A DNA stretch of 64,000 bases from Rhodoferax sp. (lineage in GTDB: Bacteria; Pseudomonadota; Gammaproteobacteria; Burkholderiales; Burkholderiaceae_C): the NCBI RefSeq assembly GCF_030646845.1, contig NZ_JAUSLE010000028.1:50618-114617 (forward strand), given 5' to 3'. This document shows, in pieces, positions 53,457-64,000 of the stretch (its first letter is position 1; each line of letters starts with the position of its first letter). The position numbers were made by a program, and so were the translations under genes. The notes under the pieces are model-generated. The model made no database searches. It was not told the origin of the DNA and was given only the letters and a program-made list of their open reading frames with translations.

Positions 53457-54563
53457 ATGATCGTCCTGAAGGCAACACAAGACAAAGTGCTATCGGTACT
53501 GCAATCGGTAGCAGGTATCGTCGAGCGCCGGCATACCTTACCCATTCTGGCCAACGTGTTGATTCGCAAGACGGGCTCCTCTTTGCAGCTCACCACCAGC
53601 GATCTCGAAATCCAGATCCGGACTACGGCTGAGTTGGACGGCGATACAGGCAACTTCACCACGACGGTGGGCGCGCGCAAGCTGATTGATATTTTGCGCA
53701 CGATGCCGTCGGATCAGACGGTGTCACTGGAGTCAAGTGCAGCCAAGCTCATTCTCAAGGGCGGCAAGAGCAAGTTCACCCTGCAAACCATGGTGGCCGA
53801 GGACTTTCCGCTGGTGCAGGAGGCGGCCAACTTCGGCCCGGCGTTCAGCGTGCCGCAGAAGACGCTGAAAGATCTGCTGGGTCAAGTGTCGTTTGCCATG
53901 GCCGTGCATGACATTCGCTATTACCTCAACGGCATTCTGTTCGTCGCCGAAGGCAAACAACTCAGCCTGGTGGCCACGGACGGCCACCGGCTCGCTTTTG
54001 CCTCGGCCACGCTGGACGTGGACGTGCCCAAGCAAGAGGTTATTTTGCCCCGCAAGACCGTCATCGAACTGCAGCGCCTGCTCTCTGACAAGGAGGGCGC
54101 CATTGAGATGCAGTTTGCCAACAACCAGGCGAAGTTCAGCTTTGACGGCATGGAGTTCGTCACCAAGCTGGTCGAAGGCAAGTTCCCTGACTACAACCGC
54201 GTTATCCCCAAGAACCACAAGAACAGCATCACGCTGGGCCGTAGCGCGCTGCTGGCCACGCTGCAGCGCACCGCCATTCTGACCAGCGACAAGTTCAAGG
54301 GTGTGCGTCTGAACATTGACCCCGGCACCTTGCGTGTGGCATCCAACAATGCCGAGCAGGAAGAGGCGGTGGACGAGCTGGACATTGACTACGGTGGCGA
54401 CAGCATCGAGATCGGATTCAATGTGACCTATCTCATCGATGCCTTGGCCAACATGAGCCAGGACATGGTGAAGCTGGAACTGTCTGACGGCAACAGCTCG
54501 GCCCTGTTCACTATCCCTGACAACGCCACGTTCAAATATGTGGTGATGCCGATGCGGATTTGA
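53457..54563 (+). CDS. dnaN: DNA polymerase III beta sliding clamp
   Basis: The processivity clamp, 368 residues of three repeated domains. It shows VERRHTLPILANVLI, LKDLLGQVSFAMAVHDIRYYLNGILF, LVATDGHRLAFAS, VTKLVEGKFPDYNRVIPK and the conserved end FTIPDNATFKYVVMPMRI. It follows dnaA by about 100 bases, with AAAGAGGTTGAC at the start. Confidence 0.98.
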   Translation: MIVLKATQDKVLSVLQSVAGIVERRHTLPILANVLIRKTGSSLQLTTSDLEIQIRTTAELDGDTGNFTTTVGARKLIDILRTMPSDQTVSLESSAAKLILKGGKSKFTLQTMVAEDFPLVQEAANFGPAFSVPQKTLKDLLGQVSFAMAVHDIRYYLNGILFVAEGKQLSLVATDGHRLAFASATLDVDVPKQEVILPRKTVIELQRLLSDKEGAIEMQFANNQAKFSFDGMEFVTKLVEGKFPDYNRVIPKNHKNSITLGRSALLATLQRTAILTSDKFKGVRLNIDPGTLRVASNNAEQEEAVDELDIDYGGDSIEIGFNVTYLIDALANMSQDMVKLELSDGNSSALFTIPDNATFKYVVMPMRI

Positions 54564-57272
<2,709 letters not shown>

Positions 57273-57290
57273 CTTTGTTGGCACTGGAAG

Positions 57291-57308
57291 AAGATCCGAG
57301 GGGATCTT
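57291..57308 (+). terminator. Short hairpin after gyrB
   Basis: AAGATCC and GGATCTT make a 7-bp stem with a GAGG loop, followed by a short T-rich tail. It sits between convergent gyrB and mobA. Confidence 0.5.
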
Positions 57309-57357
57309 TGATTTCCGTCCTCAGCGATCTGGCGAACGCCTGCGATGCGTTGGCTTC

Positions 57358-59265
57358 TCAGCCGCGCACTCGCAGGATGGCGGCGAAATACTCCGTCAGG
57401 TCATCGCGGGCATGCAGCGGGAGGATATGGCCCACGTACTGATCCGGGCGGACAATGAGCATGCAGCCTGCGGCCCGGTCGATGCCACGCGACTCGAAGA
57501 TGTCCTCGCCCCGCTTCAAGTCGGCACAGAAGACCTTCTCGTAGTCGCACAGCCCGTAGCGGCCCACGTGCGGGCGCAGCAGCGTGGGCATGGTACCGAA
57601 GTCCAGCGCGCGGAACCCCTGCTGGAAGACCGCGCGGATGTCGATCACGGCATCCACGTCTTCCCCTGACAAGGTATGGCGGCGCACCGGTGAGGCCGGG
57701 TCGTGTTCAAGCCAGTCGCACAGCCTGGCGACGGCGCGGCCCTGGCCGCCTGCGTCGTCCGCGGGGGCAAAGATGAACAGGCGGAAGCGCGCATCAGCCT
57801 CGATGCAATGGCCGAGGTGCATGGGCTTGGCGTCGGCCAACCGGACGACAGGTGCGGAATGGAAGCGCTTGCCAATGTCGAAGCCCGTAGCGAGGTACTG
57901 ATGCGTGTGCGCACCTGTCAGTGCGCTGGGTTCGTACTGGACGGTCAGGCCGCAGGTAAAGGGCAGATTGTTGATGAACTCCCGCGCCACGCGGGGCAGG
58001 CCGTCTGTTGCGTCATCCTCGGCACGGGCTCCGACGACGCGGGCCCACTTGTGGTCGAACTCCACCAAGCCCTTTGCCGCGGCGCGCCGTTCGCCGGAAT
58101 AGCTGTGCAGCAGGGCAGGGGCGGTGCGGCCGGTCAGGACCGAAATCAGTTTCCAGCCGAGGTTGAAGGTGTCGCCCATCGACACGTTCATGCCCTGCCC
58201 GGCTTTGGGACTGTGGGTGTGGCAGGCGTCGCCGGCCAGCATCACGCGCGGCGCGCGCGTGGCAACCTGGTCCTCGGGTACGTCGTCGAACTTGTCGGTC
58301 AGGCGGTGACCGATCTCGTAAATCGACCACCAGACCACGTCCTTCACGTCCAGTTCGAACGGGCTGAAGATGCGCTGCGCTTTAGCGATGATGTCCTCGG
58401 CGTCCATGCCACGGTCGGCGGCACGCTCGTGTTCGCCCAGACGGTCGAGCTCGACGTACAGGCGCACCAAGTGACCACCCTCGCGGGGCAGCACCATCAG
58501 GATGCCCTCGTCCCGCGAGCGCACGAAGGACTTCATGCGCCAGTCGGGGAAGTCGGTGACTGCCAGCACATCCATCACGCCCCAAGCGTGGTGCGCCGCG
58601 TCGCCGTGCAGCGCCCCGCCGATTGCGCTGCGCACGTTCGAGCGTGCACCGTCGCAGCCGATGACGTAGTTGGCGCGCAGCTTCGTGGTTTGGCCCTCGC
58701 GGCCAGGGGCAGTGTGCTCCAGCGTGACGGTGACGGGATATTCGGCGGCGGTGGGGTCAATCACCAGGTCAGCCACCTTCAGGCCGTAGTCGGGCTCCAG
58801 CCGGGTAGGCGAGCGGCGCATGACGTCGAGGAACATGTCGTGCACCCGCGCCTGGTTGATCAGCACATGGGGCATCTCGGAGGTGCCGTCAGGCACGTCC
58901 TGCACGCGGGCGACGCGAGCCAGGGGCGCGTCCGCACCGGGCGACCAGAAGGTGGTTTCGTTGATCCAAACCGACTCGCGCATGACCTTCTCGGCAAATC
59001 CGAAGGCCTGGAACATTTCCATCGAGCGCACGCTGATGCCGTCGGCCTGGCCCTTTTCCATCGGCCCCAGCTTGGGTTCGACCAACATGGTGCTGATCTG
59101 CGGCACGCGGGCGAGCTGGGCGGCCAGGCACAGGCCGGCCGGCCCCGAGCCGGCTATCAACACGTCCACCGTGGCCGGCAACGGGTCGCCCGGGCGGCGG
59201 TGGCCCGGAGCTGCCGGGAGAACATCGGGGTCTCCGGGGTGGAAGCCGTTGACGTGGTACTGCAT
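57358..59265 (-). CDS. mobA: FAD monooxygenase, probable 3-hydroxybenzoate 4-monooxygenase
   Basis: A 635-residue flavoprotein aromatic hydroxylase. It has the FAD motif VDVLIAGSGPAGLCLAAQL, the NADPH/FAD motif YVIGCDGARSNVRSAIG, and the third FAD motif RVMLAGDACHTHSPKAGQGMNVSMGDTFNLGWKL. A thioredoxin-like C-terminal domain follows. Length and motif details match the phenol 2-monooxygenase/3-hydroxybenzoate 4-hydroxylase group; a divergent MarR-type gene next to it recalls the mobA-mobR pair of Comamonas. The product would be protocatechuate. The exact substrate is by homology and context. Confidence 0.78.
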   Translation of the reverse strand: MQYHVNGFHPGDPDVLPAAPGHRRPGDPLPATVDVLIAGSGPAGLCLAAQLARVPQISTMLVEPKLGPMEKGQADGISVRSMEMFQAFGFAEKVMRESVWINETTFWSPGADAPLARVARVQDVPDGTSEMPHVLINQARVHDMFLDVMRRSPTRLEPDYGLKVADLVIDPTAAEYPVTVTLEHTAPGREGQTTKLRANYVIGCDGARSNVRSAIGGALHGDAAHHAWGVMDVLAVTDFPDWRMKSFVRSRDEGILMVLPREGGHLVRLYVELDRLGEHERAADRGMDAEDIIAKAQRIFSPFELDVKDVVWWSIYEIGHRLTDKFDDVPEDQVATRAPRVMLAGDACHTHSPKAGQGMNVSMGDTFNLGWKLISVLTGRTAPALLHSYSGERRAAAKGLVEFDHKWARVVGARAEDDATDGLPRVAREFINNLPFTCGLTVQYEPSALTGAHTHQYLATGFDIGKRFHSAPVVRLADAKPMHLGHCIEADARFRLFIFAPADDAGGQGRAVARLCDWLEHDPASPVRRHTLSGEDVDAVIDIRAVFQQGFRALDFGTMPTLLRPHVGRYGLCDYEKVFCADLKRGEDIFESRGIDRAAGCMLIVRPDQYVGHILPLHARDDLTEYFAAILRVRG

Positions 59266-59304
59266 AGTGTCTCCTTAATGCGGTTTGCCAGGTTGTTTGT
59301 AGTA

Positions 59305-59342
59305 AGATAACATATGATATGCATACATACTATCTTTGTCAA
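59305..59342. promoter_or_regulatory. mobA promoter overlapped by a 31-bp palindrome (MobR operator)
   Basis: On the minus strand TTGACA (59337-59342) and TATCAT (59314-59319) are 17 bases apart. The imperfect palindrome running from AGAT to ATCT (59305-59335), with ATATGATATGCATA in its middle, covers the spacer and -10. A MarR-type repressor bound there would block the promoter. Confidence 0.7.
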
Positions 59343-59395
59343 GCGGACAATAAGCCGGTAAGACAGGGCGTGGTATGAAACAAATGGAGGCACGG

Positions 59396-59818
59396 ATGAA
59401 CAGGATCGAGATGGCCGGACACCTGATCCGGCGCCTGCATCAGCAGTCGACGCAGATCTTCCAGACACAGACACAGGGCGCGGGCTTCGACCTGACCTCG
59501 GTGCAGTTTGCAGCGCTCGACGCCATCGCCCAGGATCCCGGCATTGACCAGGCCAGCCTGGCCGCGATCATCAGCTTCGACCGTGCCACGATCGGCGGTG
59601 TGATTGACCGCCTGGAGCACAAGGGGCTCGTGCAGCGTGTGGTCAGCGCTCAGGATCGTCGGGCGCGCCGGCTTCACCTCACGCACGGGGGTGAGCAATT
59701 GTTGGCTGCTTGTCGGCCGGTGGTGAACGCCTTGCAGTCCGACATCCTGGCGCTGCTGTCACCCGCAGAGCGCGAAGTCTTCCTGGCGCTGGCGCAAAAG
59801 GCGCTCGGCCTGGGCTGA
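59396..59818 (+). CDS. mobR: MarR-family regulator, probable MobR
   Basis: A 140-residue MarR regulator. It has the winged-helix core (QFAALDAIAQDPGIDQASLAAIISFDRATIGGVIDRLEHKGLVQRVVSAQDRRARRLHLTHGG), with the DxRxxxL wing Arg-Arg pair kept. It is divergent from mobA across a 130-base spacer bearing the palindrome. In Comamonas MobR represses mobA until 3-hydroxybenzoate binds; the same control is likely here. The ATG at 59396 has GGAGG ahead; an upstream ATG at 59375 is in frame but less likely. Confidence 0.82.
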   Translation: MNRIEMAGHLIRRLHQQSTQIFQTQTQGAGFDLTSVQFAALDAIAQDPGIDQASLAAIISFDRATIGGVIDRLEHKGLVQRVVSAQDRRARRLHLTHGGEQLLAACRPVVNALQSDILALLSPAEREVFLALAQKALGLG

Positions 59819-60137
59819 AGTCGAAGCTGCACCGCGCTGTCTGCGGTCGCTGTGGGGTGCTGCATCTGCCCGATCCGCGATGGCTCGCCGAGCAGGCCCA
59901 AGGTCGCGGTTCGCCAGGCGGTGCGCACCGAAGCCAGCAACTGCCTCGTCATTTTTAGAGGAAACAGTTTTTGTAACCCCATGTCCGCTTTGCGGCAAAT
60001 TATTCCAATGTCGGGACCTGGTCATCACACCACGACCAATGACTTGATCCTTGAGGAGTACTCAGGCAGGAGGTCGACCGGTTCAACTCTGCGTAACTTG
60101 GTCACCGAACCGCGTGCTCGATTACATCCACTTGAAG
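59819..60137. other. 319-base region with no supported gene
   Basis: This spacer after mobR has no recognisable coding region. A 105-codon frame (59852) and a minus-strand frame show no known motif and no binding site. Composition drops in GC near 59950. A small A/T-rich segment and a stray GAGGAG (60056) are seen. It may be a remnant of former genes, but no family can be named. Confidence 0.5.
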
Positions 60138-60179
60138 TTGACAATATTCGCAGCTGGTCCTATATTTAACTAATTGGTT
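60138..60179 (+). promoter_or_regulatory. Promoter and operator of the ArsR-type gene
   Basis: TTGACA (60138-60143) and TATATT (60161-60166) are 17 bases apart, a near-consensus sigma-70 promoter. Right after it, AACTAATTGGTT (60168-60179) is an almost perfect dyad (AACyAATTrGTT), well placed for an ArsR-type repressor to control its own operon. Confidence 0.7.
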
Positions 60180-60202
60180 TAATGCAGAGGAATTCAGTAC
60201 AC

Positions 60203-60562
60203 ATGCACCAACAAGCTGCCATCGACCCGCTGAGTGCGACCTTTGCCGCCTTGGCCGACCCGACGCGCAGGGCAATGTTGGCGCGCCTTGCATTGGGTGA
60301 AGCATCTGTCAATGAACTGGCTGCACCATTTGCAATGAGTTTGCCTGCCGCGTCCAAGCACATCAAAGTACTGCACACCGCTGGACTGATAACCAAAGGA
60401 CGCGACGCGCAGTGGCGCCCGTGCCGTATTGAAGGTGAACACCTCAAGGAAGCGATGGACTGGATCGGCCAGTACAAACAAATCTGGGAAGACCGTCTGG
60501 ATCGTCTGGATGCCTATTTACTCACCCTGCAACCCGCGTCCACACAAGGGGAAGAAACATGA
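60203..60562 (+). CDS. ArsR-family winged-helix regulator
   Basis: A 119-residue ArsR-type regulator of the metal-independent class. It contains [90 protein letters not shown], without the Cys metal site of true ArsR. This subgroup is usually paired with SRPBCC genes, as here. The ATG at 60203 has AGAGGA upstream; an in-frame ATG at 60182 is less likely. Its stop overlaps the next start (ATGA). Confidence 0.85.
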   Translation: MHQQAAIDPLSATFAALADPTRRAMLARLALGEASVNELAAPFAMSLPAASKHIKVLHTAGLITKGRDAQWRPCRIEGEHLKEAMDWIGQYKQIWEDRLDRLDAYLLTLQPASTQGEET

Positions 60563-61068
60563 AGCCAACGTATCAATTCAATTCGAAATTCGACCTGAGT
60601 TTTACCCGTGTGGTCGATGTGCCAAGAACTCTGGTGTGGCGCGCCTGGACCGAGCCGGAACTGCTTAAACCCTGGTTCTGTCCATTGCCGTGGAAAACTA
60701 TCGAATGTGAAATCGACTTGCGCCCGGGCGGTGCTTTCCGGACCACGATGCAGTCACCGGAGGGAGTTGAATTTCCCAATGCGGGTTGCTACCTCGAAGT
60801 GGTGCCCAATGAAAAGTTGGTATGGACCAATGCCCTGCTGCCTGGATACAGACCCAGCAATGTGACCGCGACATGCGGCTCCGATGACACCCATTTCATG
60901 TTCACCGCCATGATCGAATTGGCCGACGATGGGCTGGGTACACGCTACACCGCAACCGTTATTCATGCGGACGAAGCTGGCTGCAAAACGCACGCGGCGA
61001 TGGGATTTGAAGGCGGATGGGGTACGGCGTTGGATCAACTCGTCGCAATGATCAAGCGAGGTATCTGA
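60559..61068 (+). CDS. SRPBCC (AHSA1-like) domain protein 1
   Basis: A 169-residue START/AHSA1-type protein. It has the typical SRPBCC outline: [57 protein letters not shown], then [19 protein letters not shown] and a C-terminal helix [19 protein letters not shown]. These proteins bind small hydrophobic ligands; no ligand is known. It is co-translated with the ArsR-type gene and lies two bases before a second SRPBCC gene. Confidence 0.87.
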   Translation: MKPTYQFNSKFDLSFTRVVDVPRTLVWRAWTEPELLKPWFCPLPWKTIECEIDLRPGGAFRTTMQSPEGVEFPNAGCYLEVVPNEKLVWTNALLPGYRPSNVTATCGSDDTHFMFTAMIELADDGLGTRYTATVIHADEAGCKTHAAMGFEGGWGTALDQLVAMIKRGI

Positions 61069-61070
61069 TC

Positions 61071-61532
61071 ATGACTACAGCCATTGAATCCGAGCGCGAA
61101 TTGGTGCTGCAGCGGGAAGTGCCCTTCGCGCGCGAACTGGTCTGGACAGCCATGACTGTCCCCGAGCACCAAGACCGGTGGTGGGGCCCGGACGGCTTCA
61201 GGAACGAAGGTGTGACCATGGATTTCCGGGTTGGAGGTGCCTGGACTTTTGACATGGTGGGTCCCGACGGAACGCGCTATCCCAATCACTGCGTTTTCAA
61301 GGAAATCACGCCACCGTCCAAGCTGGTTTTTGACCATGGCGACGGCAAAAGCATGTGGTTCGAGGCCAGCATCACTCTGCAAGAAACATCCGGCGGCACC
61401 CTGATCACCCTGCGTCAGATTTTCCCCAGCAGGGAATCCCGTGACGAGGTCGTCGAAAAGTACGGCGCCATCGAGGGTGGCAAACAACACCTGGCGAAAC
61501 TTGAAGCGTATATCAGGGAGCGCATGTCATGA
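61071..61532 (+). CDS. SRPBCC (AHSA1-like) domain protein 2
   Basis: A 153-residue SRPBCC protein (LQREVPFARELVWTAMTVPEHQDRWWGPDGFRNEGVTMDFRVGGAWTFDMVGPDGTRYPN, TPPSKLVFDHGDGK, TLITLRQIFPSRESRDEVVEKYGAIEGGKQHLAKLEAYIRE). The ATG at 61071, two bases after the stop of the preceding gene, is chosen; the open frame extends back into it. It is a paralogue of the first SRPBCC gene and shares its operon. Confidence 0.87.
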   Translation: MTTAIESERELVLQREVPFARELVWTAMTVPEHQDRWWGPDGFRNEGVTMDFRVGGAWTFDMVGPDGTRYPNHCVFKEITPPSKLVFDHGDGKSMWFEASITLQETSGGTLITLRQIFPSRESRDEVVEKYGAIEGGKQHLAKLEAYIRERMS

Positions 61533-61685
61533 ACGAAGCAGGTATGGGCCTGGAAAACTCTTTGGCACAGCCGCCACCTGATGCGTTGCACTGGAATACT
61601 GGACCCACTGGAAAGCGTAAGCCATTGGGTCGTGGCGGCTTGCGCTGCGCGTTTTCAGTTAGACTGAACCAAAGGAATCATCACT

Positions 61686-61844
61686 ATGGCAGGCGTATTC
61701 GGTAAAGATCCCAACATGAAGAAAAGCAACCACGCGGAGCTCGAAAGGCTCAACCTGGAGCGCAAGCGGAAGTTGGCAGAAGCGGCTGTCAAGTTCACTC
61801 AAAAGAGACCTGTCGCTCCAAGCAAGGACGCAGCTGAGAAATAG
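61686..61844 (+). CDS. Small charged protein of 52 residues
   Basis: A 52-residue protein, MAGVFGKDPNMKKSNHAELE at the N-terminus, continuing with a Lys/Arg/Glu-rich helix and ending PSKDAAEK. AAAGGAATC lies before the ATG and a strong terminator follows the stop, so it is a plausible short gene. No family is recognised. It is separate from the SRPBCC genes by about 150 bases; a 58-codon frame at 61529 overlaps it and is doubtful. Confidence 0.6.
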   Translation: MAGVFGKDPNMKKSNHAELERLNLERKRKLAEAAVKFTQKRPVAPSKDAAEK

Positions 61845-61857
61845 CGTCTATTTAGAC

Positions 61858-61894
61858 AAAAATGAAGGCCCCTTGATTGGGGCCTTCATTTTTT
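61858..61894 (+). terminator. Strong intrinsic terminator after the 52-residue protein gene
   Basis: AAATGAAGGCCCC and GGGGCCTTCATTT make a stem of at least 13 bp around a six-base loop, with a T-run of six. Confidence 0.92.
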
Positions 61895-62227
61895 CTGCCA
61901 TGACCAGCAGTATTGACCCTCCGGTCTCGGGCAAGCAGTTAAAAGCCGCAAGGGCTGGAGAAATGCGCGGCCACCAGAAGACGTCCCTACAATTCCACTC
62001 TAACTTGTGCAAAAAGGTTGGCGTGTTCGAGCGAAGTACGAACAATCTATCTCAGGCGAAAGGCTCTTTTTGAAACGCTTTTTTCTGTCGATGGAAGATA
62101 CGGCAACACTATGGCTTCTGAACACCGAAAAAGGGCAAAGCTTTGCTAGCGTCGACACTTCTGTTGCGTTGCAGTTCAGAACTTCAAATCAAACTGGCCT
62201 GTCAGTGCTGACATGGGGGCCGGCGTG
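61895..62227. other. Spacer before the GGDEF-EAL gene, no supported gene
   Basis: No convincing coding region is seen. Short open frames (for example 62007 and 61907) lack ribosome binding sites and family motifs. A T-rich run near 62065-62090 may hold a promoter. Confidence 0.45.
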
Positions 62228-64000
62228 ATGTCTCACTCCCTGGCCCCAATGCCCCGTTCGCCAGGAAACATGCTCTCTGCCAGCATCCCGCTGCTGAACC
62301 GTTTCTACAGCATCTTTTTCTTCGTCGGCACGGTCCTGCTGGCGATCGGCGTGCCGTTTGTGTTCTACCGCAAGGCTGCCAGCGCTGCTGCCATCTTGGT
62401 CATCATTTCTGCGATAGTGATCGCGTGGCGCATGAATCGCCGTGGCCAACCCGAGAAGTCACTCATATTCTTCGCGGTGGTGATGTGGCTGGTGATGGTG
62501 GCCTTGATTTATGCAGGCTTGACGCCGACGACCGCTGGCGCCGTGGTCATGGCGATGATGCTGGCCATCGTGGTTCATGTCCGGGCGGCGGCCATCTTTG
62601 GCATCTGTTATTTGCTCGCCTGGCTGCTGTACATCGCGTTGCGGGCAGCCGACCTGATACCCGTACCTTATTTTCCAGCGCCGCTGGTGTCGGCGTGGTT
62701 CGTCGGCGCGGTCGCCATCGGGCTCGTGTTGCTGCCGATTCCCGAGTTGGTGCTCCACTTGCGCAAAGCGGCATCCTTGCAACGCGCCGTGATCGAAGCT
62801 GCCACCGATGGCATTCTGGTGGTGAGCAGCGACGGCAAGGTAGTCACCTACAACCAGCGTTTCCTGGACTTCTGGCACCTTGCGCCGGACTATCTGAACG
62901 CCCACAGTCACAGCGACCTGCTGGATCTTGTGTCACAGCACCTGGTCGATCCAGACTCTTTTCTGCACAAGGTGCAGGAGCTGAATGCGCATCCCGATTT
63001 GTCCAGCTCTGACACGCTGCGTTTCAAGGATGGCCTGCTTCTGGAACGACATTCCCGACCCCAGCGTCTGGATGCGCAAATCGTCGGCCGCGTCTGGAGC
63101 TTTCGTGACGTTACCGAAAGAGAGCAGGCCCACGCCGAGATTCATCGCCTGGCCTTCCATGACGCCCTCACCATGCTGCCCAATCGCCGTCTGCTCGCTG
63201 ACCGGCTGCAGCAGGCGCTGCCTTACAGCGCTCGAAGCGGTCATCGCGGCGCGGTGCTCCTGATCGACCTGGACAACTTCAAGACACTGAACGACACCCT
63301 CGGTCACGACAAGGGCGACTTGCTGCTGCAGCGGGTGGCCCAACGACTTGTCTTCTGTGTCCGTGAGGGTGATACCGTGGCGCGCCTGGGCGGCGACGAG
63401 TTTGTGGTGATGCTCGAAGGGCTGAGTGAAAATCCCGACGAAGCGGCGACGCAGGCTGAAACAGTGGGCGAGAAGATCCTGGCCACGCTGAATCAACCCT
63501 ACCGGCTCGCCGGTTACGAGAACCGCAGCACCCCCAGCATCGGCGTCACCCTGTTTAGCGGTCACCAGACCTCCATTGATGAACTGCTGAAGCAGGCGGA
63601 TCTGGCGATGTACCAGTCCAAGACGGCCGGCCGCAATACCCTGCGCTTCTTCGATCCAGCCATGCAGGCCATGGTGAGTGAGCGCGCGGCCCTGGAGGTC
63701 GACCTGCGTGAGGCGGTGCGGCAACAGCAGTTCGTCCTGTACTACCAGCCGCAGGTGGTCGAGGCGGGCCGCCTGACGGGTGCCGAGGCGCTGCTGCGCT
63801 GGCAGCATCCGCGGCGTGGCCTGGTGTCACCGGCCGAGTTCATCCCGCTGGCCGAGGAGACCGGCCTGATCCTGCCGCTGGGCCACTGGGTGCTGGAGAC
63901 GGCCTGTGCCCAGCTGGCGACATGGGCCAACCAGCCGAAGACGGCTCATCTCTCTTTGGCGGTGAACGTCAGTGCCAACCAGTTGCACCAGGCCGACTTT
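62228..64000 (+). CDS. Membrane GGDEF-EAL cyclic di-GMP protein (cut by window end)
   Basis: The visible 591 codons start MSHSLAPMPRSPGN at 62228. Residues about 25-180 hold around six hydrophobic segments. A PAS-like domain covers about 190-290 (IEAATDGILVVSSDGKVVTYNQRFLDFW). A GGDEF domain follows, with LTMLPNRRLLADRL and the intact signature LGGDEF at 388-392; the RxxD I-site REGD lies shortly before it. The EAL domain begins LREAVRQQQFVLYYQPQVV, with EALLRWQHPRRGLVSPAEFIPLAEETG at about 520. It may make and/or break c-di-GMP. The C-terminal part lies beyond the window. Confidence 0.9.
   Translation, partial: MSHSLAPMPRSPGNMLSASIPLLNRFYSIFFFVGTVLLAIGVPFVFYRKAASAAAILVIISAIVIAWRMNRRGQPEKSLIFFAVVMWLVMVALIYAGLTPTTAGAVVMAMMLAIVVHVRAAAIFGICYLLAWLLYIALRAADLIPVPYFPAPLVSAWFVGAVAIGLVLLPIPELVLHLRKAASLQRAVIEAATDGILVVSSDGKVVTYNQRFLDFWHLAPDYLNAHSHSDLLDLVSQHLVDPDSFLHKVQELNAHPDLSSSDTLRFKDGLLLERHSRPQRLDAQIVGRVWSFRDVTEREQAHAEIHRLAFHDALTMLPNRRLLADRLQQALPYSARSGHRGAVLLIDLDNFKTLNDTLGHDKGDLLLQRVAQRLVFCVREGDTVARLGGDEFVVMLEGLSENPDEAATQAETVGEKILATLNQPYRLAGYENRSTPSIGVTLFSGHQTSIDELLKQADLAMYQSKTAGRNTLRFFDPAMQAMVSERAALEVDLREAVRQQQFVLYYQPQVVEAGRLTGAEALLRWQHPRRGLVSPAEFIPLAEETGLILPLGHWVLETACAQLATWANQPKTAHLSLAVNVSANQLHQADF

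Noticed and set aside
57703..59310. 535-codon plus-strand frame across mobA
   Set aside because: Antisense shadow of mobA with no motif or binding site.
61529..61705. 58-codon frame overlapping the second SRPBCC stop
   Set aside because: Its start overlaps the SRPBCC stop, but it has no family likeness and it overlaps the better-supported 52-residue gene.
61873..62073. 66-codon frame over the terminator
   Set aside because: It starts inside the terminator stem and has no motif.

Overview
The window looks like a stretch of a betaproteobacterial chromosome of the family Comamonadaceae, most like Rhodoferax or Polaromonas. The evidence is GC-rich coding, the gene order rpmH-rnpA-yidD-yidC-mnmE diverging from dnaA-dnaN-gyrB, an O2-independent ubiquinone cluster (UbiUVT), and short dispersed repeats of a kind I remember from that family. 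The species is inferred by reading, not by a search. There are no rRNA or tRNA genes, CRISPR arrays, insertion sequences or prophage. The replication origin region (about 51.7-52 kb) lies inside the window.

Layout. 0-5 kb: a kdpD-kdpE-kup potassium block on the minus strand, then a rubrerythrin / rubredoxin / FAD reductase set. 5-8.6 kb: NADP malic enzyme, then a secreted barnase-like RNase with a barstar-like inhibitor. 8.8-15.5 kb: outer-membrane and ribosome genes (rsmA, surA, lptD, an AmgK-like kinase, rsmE). 16-23.3 kb: an acyl-CoA dehydrogenase, then ubiD-ubiX, a DGC protein, ubiT-ubiV-ubiU and a DUF2249 protein. 23-31 kb: an MFS carrier, a lipase-like hydrolase, a chemoreceptor, a TRAP transporter and a decayed hydroxypyruvate isomerase gene. 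31-36 kb: chromate resistance (chrB-chrA), a transglutaminase-like protein, and metX-metW behind a SAM-II type riboswitch with a terminator. 36-40 kb: a formate/nitrite channel, amtB with a sigma-54 promoter, an ECF sigma factor with a tiny anti-sigma protein, and a glycine-rich RNA-binding protein. 40-46 kb: an SDR protein lacking its catalytic Tyr, lptC-kdsC-kdsD, a CPA2 antiporter and apt. 46-57 kb: the mnmE-to-gyrB origin block. 57-64 kb: mobA/mobR (3-hydroxybenzoate oxidation), an ArsR-type regulator with two SRPBCC genes, a 52-residue protein and a GGDEF-EAL protein cut by the window end.

Main threads. Several modules fit life at changing oxygen levels: the UbiUVT route, the rubrerythrin set, an FNR-like box before the RNase/inhibitor pair, and malic enzyme. 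The most notable points are the SAM-II riboswitch with an extra hairpin placed at the predicted transcript start of metX; a ~55-bp dispersed repeat found both between genes and read in frame inside chrA; the Tyr-to-Asn change in the SDR protein; and the kdpDE-kup arrangement with a shortened KdpD. Start codons were moved from the longest open frame where a ribosome binding site, overlap or family length argued for it.
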